Positions 58,601-64,000 of a stretch of 64,000 nucleotides of DNA are shown one piece after another; position 1 is the first letter of the stretch; each line of letters starts with the position of its first letter. A program made the position numbers and the translations under genes. Source of the stretch: Caprella mutica (lineage: Eukaryota > Arthropoda > Malacostraca > Amphipoda > Caprellidae); contig CANNZV010000424.1 in the NCBI GenBank assembly GCA_947561585.1, positions 409,764 to 473,763 on the forward strand. Reading direction: 5' to 3'. The notes under the pieces are model-generated. The model had not been told where the DNA came from and ran no database searches. It saw nothing but the letters and a program-made list of their open reading frames with translations.

Positions 58601-61600
58601 ATTTCTGCCCTAAAAGTGCTAAACCATATCTTTAGATCCTTAAAGATTATTATTAATGTGCCCAACTATACCATATTAGTATATATTTATCAGTAATGAA
58701 TCGATTAACTTTGTAACAGTCTTTCTATAAATACTTCACAACCTTCAAGTTCAAAATACGTGGATAGGCACAACATTTAAATTCTGAGCCACTAGAATAG
58801 TATCTTTTAATTTCTGCCCTAAAAGTGCTAAACCATATCTATAGTTCCTTAAAGATTATTATTAATGTGCCCAATTATACATCATTAGTAGATATTTATC
58901 AGTAATGAATCTATCAACTTTGTAACAGTCTTTCTATAAATACTTCACTACCTTCTGGTTCAAAATACGTGGATAGGCACAACATTTGAATTCAGAGCCA
59001 CTAGAATGGTATCTTTCTAATTTCTGCCTTAAAAGTGCTAAACCATATCTATAGTTCCTTAAAGATTATTATTAATGTGCCCAATTATACATTATTAGTA
59101 GCTATTTATCAGTAATGAATCTATCAACTTTGTAACAGTCTTTCTATAAATACTTCACTACCTTCTGGTTCAAAATAGGTGGATAGGCACAACATTTAAA
59201 TTCAGAGCCACTAGAATGGTATCTCTCTAATTTCTGCCCTAAAAGTGCTAAACCATATCTATAGTTCCTTAAAGATTATTATTAATGTGCCCAATTATAC
59301 ATTATTAGTAGCTATTTATCAGTAATGAATCTATCAACTTTGTAACAGTATTTCTATAGATACTTCACTACCTTCTGGTTCAAAATACGTGGATAGGCAC
59401 AACATTTAAATTCTGAGCCACTAGAATGGTATCTTTTAATTTCTGCCCTAAAAGTGCTAAACCATATCTATAGTTCCTTAAAGATAATTATTAATGTGCC
59501 CAATTATACATTATTAGTAGATATTTATCAGTAATGAATCTTTCAACTTTGTAACAGTCTTTCTATGAATACTTCACTACCTTCTGGTTCAAAATACGTG
59601 GATAGGCACAACATTTAAATTCTGAGCCACAAGAATGATATATTTTAATTTCTGCCCTAAAAGTGCTAAACCATATCTTTAGATCCTTAAAGATTATAAT
59701 TAATGTGCCCAATTATACATTATTAGTAGATATTTATCAGTAATGAATCTATCAACTTTGTAACAGTCTTTCTATAAATACTTCACTACCTTCTGGTTCA
59801 AAATACGTGGATAGGCACAACATTTAAATTCAGAGCCACTAGAATGGTATCTCTCTAATTTCTGCCCTAAAAGTGCTAAACCATATCTATAGTTCCTTAA
59901 AGATTATTATTAATGTGCCCAATTATACATTATTAGTAGCTATTTATCAGTAATGAATCTATCAACTTTGTAACAGTATTTCTATAGATACTTCACTACC
60001 TTCTGGTTCAAAATACGTGGATAGGCACAACATTTAAATTCTGAGCCACTAGAATGGTATCTTTTAATTTCTGCCCTAAAAGTGCTAAACCATATCTATA
60101 GTTCCTTAAAGATAATTATTAATGTGCCCAATTATACATTATTAGTAGATATTTATCAGTAATGAATCTTTCAACTTTGTAACAGTCTTTCTATGAATAC
60201 TTCACTACCTTCTGGTTCAAAATACGTGGATAGGCACAACATTTAAATTCTGAGCCACAAGAATGATATATTTTAATTTCTGCCCTAAAAGTGCTAAACC
60301 ATATCTTTAGATCCTTAAAGATTATAATTAATGTGCCCAATTATACATTATTAGTAGATATTTATCAGTAATGAATCTATCAACTTTGTAACAGTCTTTC
60401 TATAAATACTTCACTACCTTCTGGTTCAAAATACGTGGATAGGCACAACATTTAAATTCAGAGCCACTAGAATGGTATCTTTTAATTTCTGCCCTGAAAG
60501 TGCTAATCCATATCTATAGTTCCTTAAAGATTATTATTAATGTGCCCAATTAAACATTATTAGTAGATATTTATCAGTAATGAATCTATCAACTTTGTAA
60601 CAGTCTTTCTATAAATACTTCACTACCTTCTGGTTCAAAATAGGTGGATAGGCACAACATTTAAATTCTGAGCCACTAGAATGGTATCTTTTAATTTCGG
60701 CCCTTAAAGTGCTAAACCATATCTTTAGTTCCTTAAAGATTATTATTAATGTGACCAATTATGCATTATTAGTAGATATTTATCAGTAATGAATCGATAA
60801 ACTTTGTAACAGTCTTTCTATAAAAACTTCACTACCTTCTGGTTCAAAATACGTGAATAGGCACAACATTCAAATTCTGAGCCACTAGAATGATATCTTT
60901 TAATTTCTGCCCTAAAAGTGCTAAACCATATATTTAGTTCCTTAAAGATTATTATTAATGTACCAAACTATACCTTATTAGTAGATATGTATCAGTAATG
61001 AATCGATCAACTTTGTAACAGTCTTTCTATAAATACTTCACTACCTTCTGGTTCAAAATACGTGGATAGGCACAACATTTATATTCTGAGCCACTAGAAT
61101 GATATCTTTTAATTTCTGCCCTAAAAGTGCTAAGCCATATATTTAGTTCCTTAAAGATTATTATTAATGTGCCCAATTATACATTATTAGTAGATATTTA
61201 TCAGTAATGAATCGATCAACTTTGTAACAGTCTTTCTATAAATACTTCACTACCTTCTTGTTCAAAATACGTGGAAAGGCACAACATTTAAATTCTGAGC
61301 CACTAGAATGATATCTTTTAATTTCTGCCCTAAAAGTGCTGAACCATATCTTTAGATCCTTAAATATTACTATTAATGTGCCCAACTATACCTTATTAGT
61401 AGATGTTTATCAGTAATGAATTGATAAACTTTGTACGTATCTATCTATGAATAATTCACTACCTTGGGCTCAAAATGCGTAGATAGGCACAATTTTGAAA
61501 TTCTGGACCACTAGAATGATATCTTTTAATTTCTTCCTAAAGGATGCTAAACCATATCTTTAAACCTAAACCTTGATGCATGCAACTATACTATATTAGT

Positions 61601-61690
61601 AGATATTTATCAGTAATTAAATGAAACACCTTTCAAGTAAATATTTATAATTAATTCACTATCTTGTGGTTCAAAATGTGTGAATATGCA
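52600..61690. repeat. 209-bp satellite array with higher-order repeats
   Basis: About 40 tandem monomers of 209 bp beginning GAGCCACTAGAATGGTATCT and ending ATAGGCACAACATTTAAATT. The first and last few are diverged, the middle is homogeneous. Diagnostic variants recur at multiples of the monomer: CTTCAAGTTC at 56024 and 58744, and AAAATAGGT at 56452 and 59172, both 2720 bp (13 monomers) apart; a 628-bp (3-monomer) step is seen near 59.6 and 60.3 kb. No open frame. Interrupted by the hAT-type MITE at 52686-53404. Confidence 0.95.
52686..53404. mobile_element. hAT-type MITE with 8-bp target duplication
   Basis: 719 bp. Left end CAGGAGTGGGCAAATGCAGC; right end TGTGCCCACCCCTG, so the TIR is CAGGRGTGGGCA. 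Flanked by perfect CTTTAGAT at 52678-52685 and 53405-53412. The joined flanks restore a satellite monomer (CATATCTTTAGATCCTTAAA). TIR sequence and 8-bp duplication are typical of hAT. No transposase. Subterminal GCACTCAGTGC / GGCACTGA motifs recur inside. Confidence 0.92.
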
Positions 61691-63442
61691 AATCATTTCG
61701 AATTTAACCACTGGCTCAGAATTTCAAGGATTGGATAATCTTCGAGCACGTAAGATATGAATTGAAACATGTTAATTGTAGAGTGTCCAAACATATTTTT
61801 AATGTTTGATTCATTGAAATTATGAGTGAAACATCGCAAGCATGTTTGGAACCTTAAAATGTTATATCATATGTTTTAAACTTTAAAAAGGTGTTTAAAC
61901 ATTAAATCATGTTTGAAAAATTTGAAACATATTTAATACCCTCAAATTAAGTTTGAAACACTGATAGCATGTTTGAAACATTGAAACATGCTTGAAACAT
62001 TAAAACATCGAATATATGTATGAAACATTACTAGCATGTTCGATATATTAAAAAGAAGTTCGAAACAATAAACACATGTTCGAAATATAAATAACGTGAT
62101 TGAAACAATGAAAACATGTTTGAAAAACTGACAACATGTTTGATACACTGAGATAAAACATATTTGAAGCAATAAAACAAGTTAGAAACACTGATCATGT
62201 TTGAAACAATGAATACTTATTTGAAAAATATTAAAAACTGTTCGAAACATTTATATCCTGTTTACAATATCAGATACTTGTTTGGTAAATTGAAAAAATG
62301 ATTGAAACATTAAAAACATGCTTGTAACATTGAAAACAGGTTCGTAACATTAGGAAATTTTTGAATCATTAAAACATGTTTGAAGTAATAAAACAGGTTT
62401 TTACATAAAATGCAAGTTCGAAACATGAAAACAAAATTTGAAGCACTTAGAACATCTATGAAACTTTAAAACATATGATATAACATTTTAAGGTTCCAAA
62501 CATGCTTGCGATGTTTCACTCATAATTTCAATGAATCAAACATTAAAAATATGTTTGGACACTCTACAATTAACATGTTTCAATTCATATCTTACGTGCT
62601 CGAAGATTATCCAATCCTTGAAATTCTGAGCCAGTGGTTAAATTCAAAATGTGTGAATATGCAAATCATTTCGAATTTAACCACTGGCTCAGAATTTCAA
62701 GGATTGGATAATCTTCGAGCACGTAAGATATGAATTGAAACATGTTAATTGTAGAGTGTCCAAACATATTTTTAATGTTTGATTCATTGAAATTATGAGT
62801 GAAACATCGCAAGCATGTTTGGAACCTTAAAATGTTATATCATATGTTTTAAACTTTAAAAAGGTGTTTAAACATTAAATCATGTTTGAAAAATTTGAAA
62901 CATATTTAATACCCTCAAATTAAGTTTGAAACACTGATAGCATGTTTGAAACATTGAAACATGCTTGAAACATTAAAACATCGAATATATGTATGAAACA
63001 TTACTAGCATGTTCGATATATTAAAAAGAAGTTCGAAACAATAAACACATGTTCGAAATATAAATAACGTGATTGAAACAATGAAAACATGTTTGAAAAA
63101 CTGACAACATGTTTGATACACTGAGATAAAACATATTTGAAGCAATAAAACAAGTTAGAAACACTGATCATGTTTGAAACAATGAATACTTATTTGAAAA
63201 ATATTAAAAACTGTTCGAAACATTTATATCCTGTTTACAATATCAGATACTTGTTTGGTAAATTGAAAAAATGATTGAAACATTAAAAACATGCTTGTAA
63301 CATTGAAAACAGGTTCGTAACATTAGGAAATTTTTGAATCATTAAAACATGTTTGAAGTAATAAAACAGGTTTTTACATAAAATGCAAGTTCGAAACATG
63401 AAAACAAAATTTGAAGCACTTAGAACATCTATGAAACTTTAA
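61670..63442. repeat. 800-bp direct duplication with inverted segment between
   Basis: 61670-62469 and 62643-63442 are copies 973 bp apart, with no difference in the stretches I compared. Between them, about 62466-62642 is the reverse complement of about 61693-61878 (for example AAGGTTCCAAACATGCTTGC versus GCAAGCATGTTTGGAACCTT). Junctions have short microhomologies (TTTAAAACAT, AAATTC). Confidence 0.85.
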
Positions 63443-63790
63443 GAACATGTTTGAAACATTGAATGATTATTTGGAAGTAAAAACACGTTCGAAATATTGA
63501 TAAAATGTTTACAATATTAGAAACATGTCTGAAAAATCTACAAATATTTGAAACATTGATAATATATTTGGAACATTAAAAACATATGTTTGATAAATTG
63601 GAAAATTGTTTGATACATTATGAACTTGTTTGAAACAATAAATCGCGTTTAAAACCTCAAAAGATGCTTGTTTTTAGAAAGCTTGTTTGAAACATGAAAA
63701 GAAAGTTTGAAACGTGAAAAAAGTATGAAACATGAAAACAAAGTTTGAAACACTGAGAAGATGTTAGAAACTTTTAGAGAAACACATTTG
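61760..63790. repeat. Degenerate GAAACATGTTTGAAACATT repeat
   Basis: Roughly 80 imperfect units of about 22-24 bp around TTTGAAACATTRAAAACATG. It contains the duplication and inversion annotated separately. Identical 76-residue minus-strand frames at 61942 and 62915 are repeat translations. Confidence 0.85.
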
Positions 63791-64000
63791 AAACTATTAA
63801 TTTTTTAAAATTTCTATTATACGTTCTAACAGATTATCAATTTTTATATTATACGTACGCACGTACGTTTTAATAGGACTTCACCAAATATGTATTATTT
63901 AATTTTTGATATTCGCGTTGTACATGGATAACGTTGGTATATCTATAGTGCATTTCAGTAATATCAGTTTAATATGAAATTAAATCATTAAATAAATATG
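63790..64000. other. AT-rich DNA, no feature
   Basis: A short GTACGCACGTACGT stretch near 63855; otherwise nothing. Confidence 0.35.

Noticed and set aside
52600..61690. Centromere with CENP-B-like boxes
   Set aside because: No box-like motif was seen in the 209-bp monomer, and the array is short and near a gene. Centromere identity cannot be claimed.
61942..63145. Two identical 76-residue frames as a duplicated gene
   Set aside because: They lie in a degenerate GAAACAT repeat and are identical only because the DNA segment is duplicated.

Overview
The window is eukaryotic nuclear DNA, most likely from an insect. It is very AT-rich. It holds one spliced protein-coding gene with long introns, relics of non-LTR and Penelope-like retroelements, and many short tandem repeats, MITEs and palindromic (foldback) elements. 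The texture would suit a repeat-rich hemipteran such as a planthopper, but nothing seen fixes the species. There is no bacterial operon, CRISPR array, phage or rRNA.

The one gene I can build lies on the minus strand from about 50.42 kb to 27.1 kb. It encodes a galactose-3-O-sulfotransferase (GAL3ST / galactosylceramide sulfotransferase family). Six coding exons (49183-49124, 35806-35652, 34347-34209, 32706-32617, 28707-28480, 28167-27403) join in frame to a 478-residue type II Golgi enzyme. A 5' untranslated exon is proposed at 50424-50328. The first coding exon holds only 20 codons and is separated from the next by a 13.3 kb intron. That intron contains a broken LINE (38.2-41.35 kb), an RTE-like 3' fragment and a foldback element.

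Layout. 0-2.1 kb: 45-bp minisatellite and a possible short coding fragment. 3-12 kb: several foldback elements, a Penelope-like GIY-YIG relic, a LINE ORF1 relic and copies of a small MITE. 12-27 kb: nested palindromes, minisatellites, more foldbacks and MITEs, and an element flanked by TTAA. 27-50.4 kb: the sulfotransferase gene with repeat-filled introns (a 21-bp array with an inserted foldback, a LINE, and others). 50.7-51 kb: 50-bp minisatellite. 52-61.7 kb: a 209-bp satellite array of about 40 monomers with higher-order structure, interrupted by a 719-bp hAT-type MITE with a perfect 8-bp target duplication. 61.7-63.8 kb: a degenerate GAAACAT-type repeat containing an 800-bp duplication with an inverted segment between the copies.

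The most unusual theme is a set of about eight foldback elements, most 0.4-1.4 kb long. Their terminal inverted repeats are arrays of 13-17 bp tandem motifs (one has a longer unit of about 60 bp). The motif is private to each element, but several share GGT...GG termini and have 8-9 bp flanking duplications, which points to one MULE/Foldback-like mobilisation system using many interchangeable minisatellite ends. Single-ended arrays of the same style also occur.
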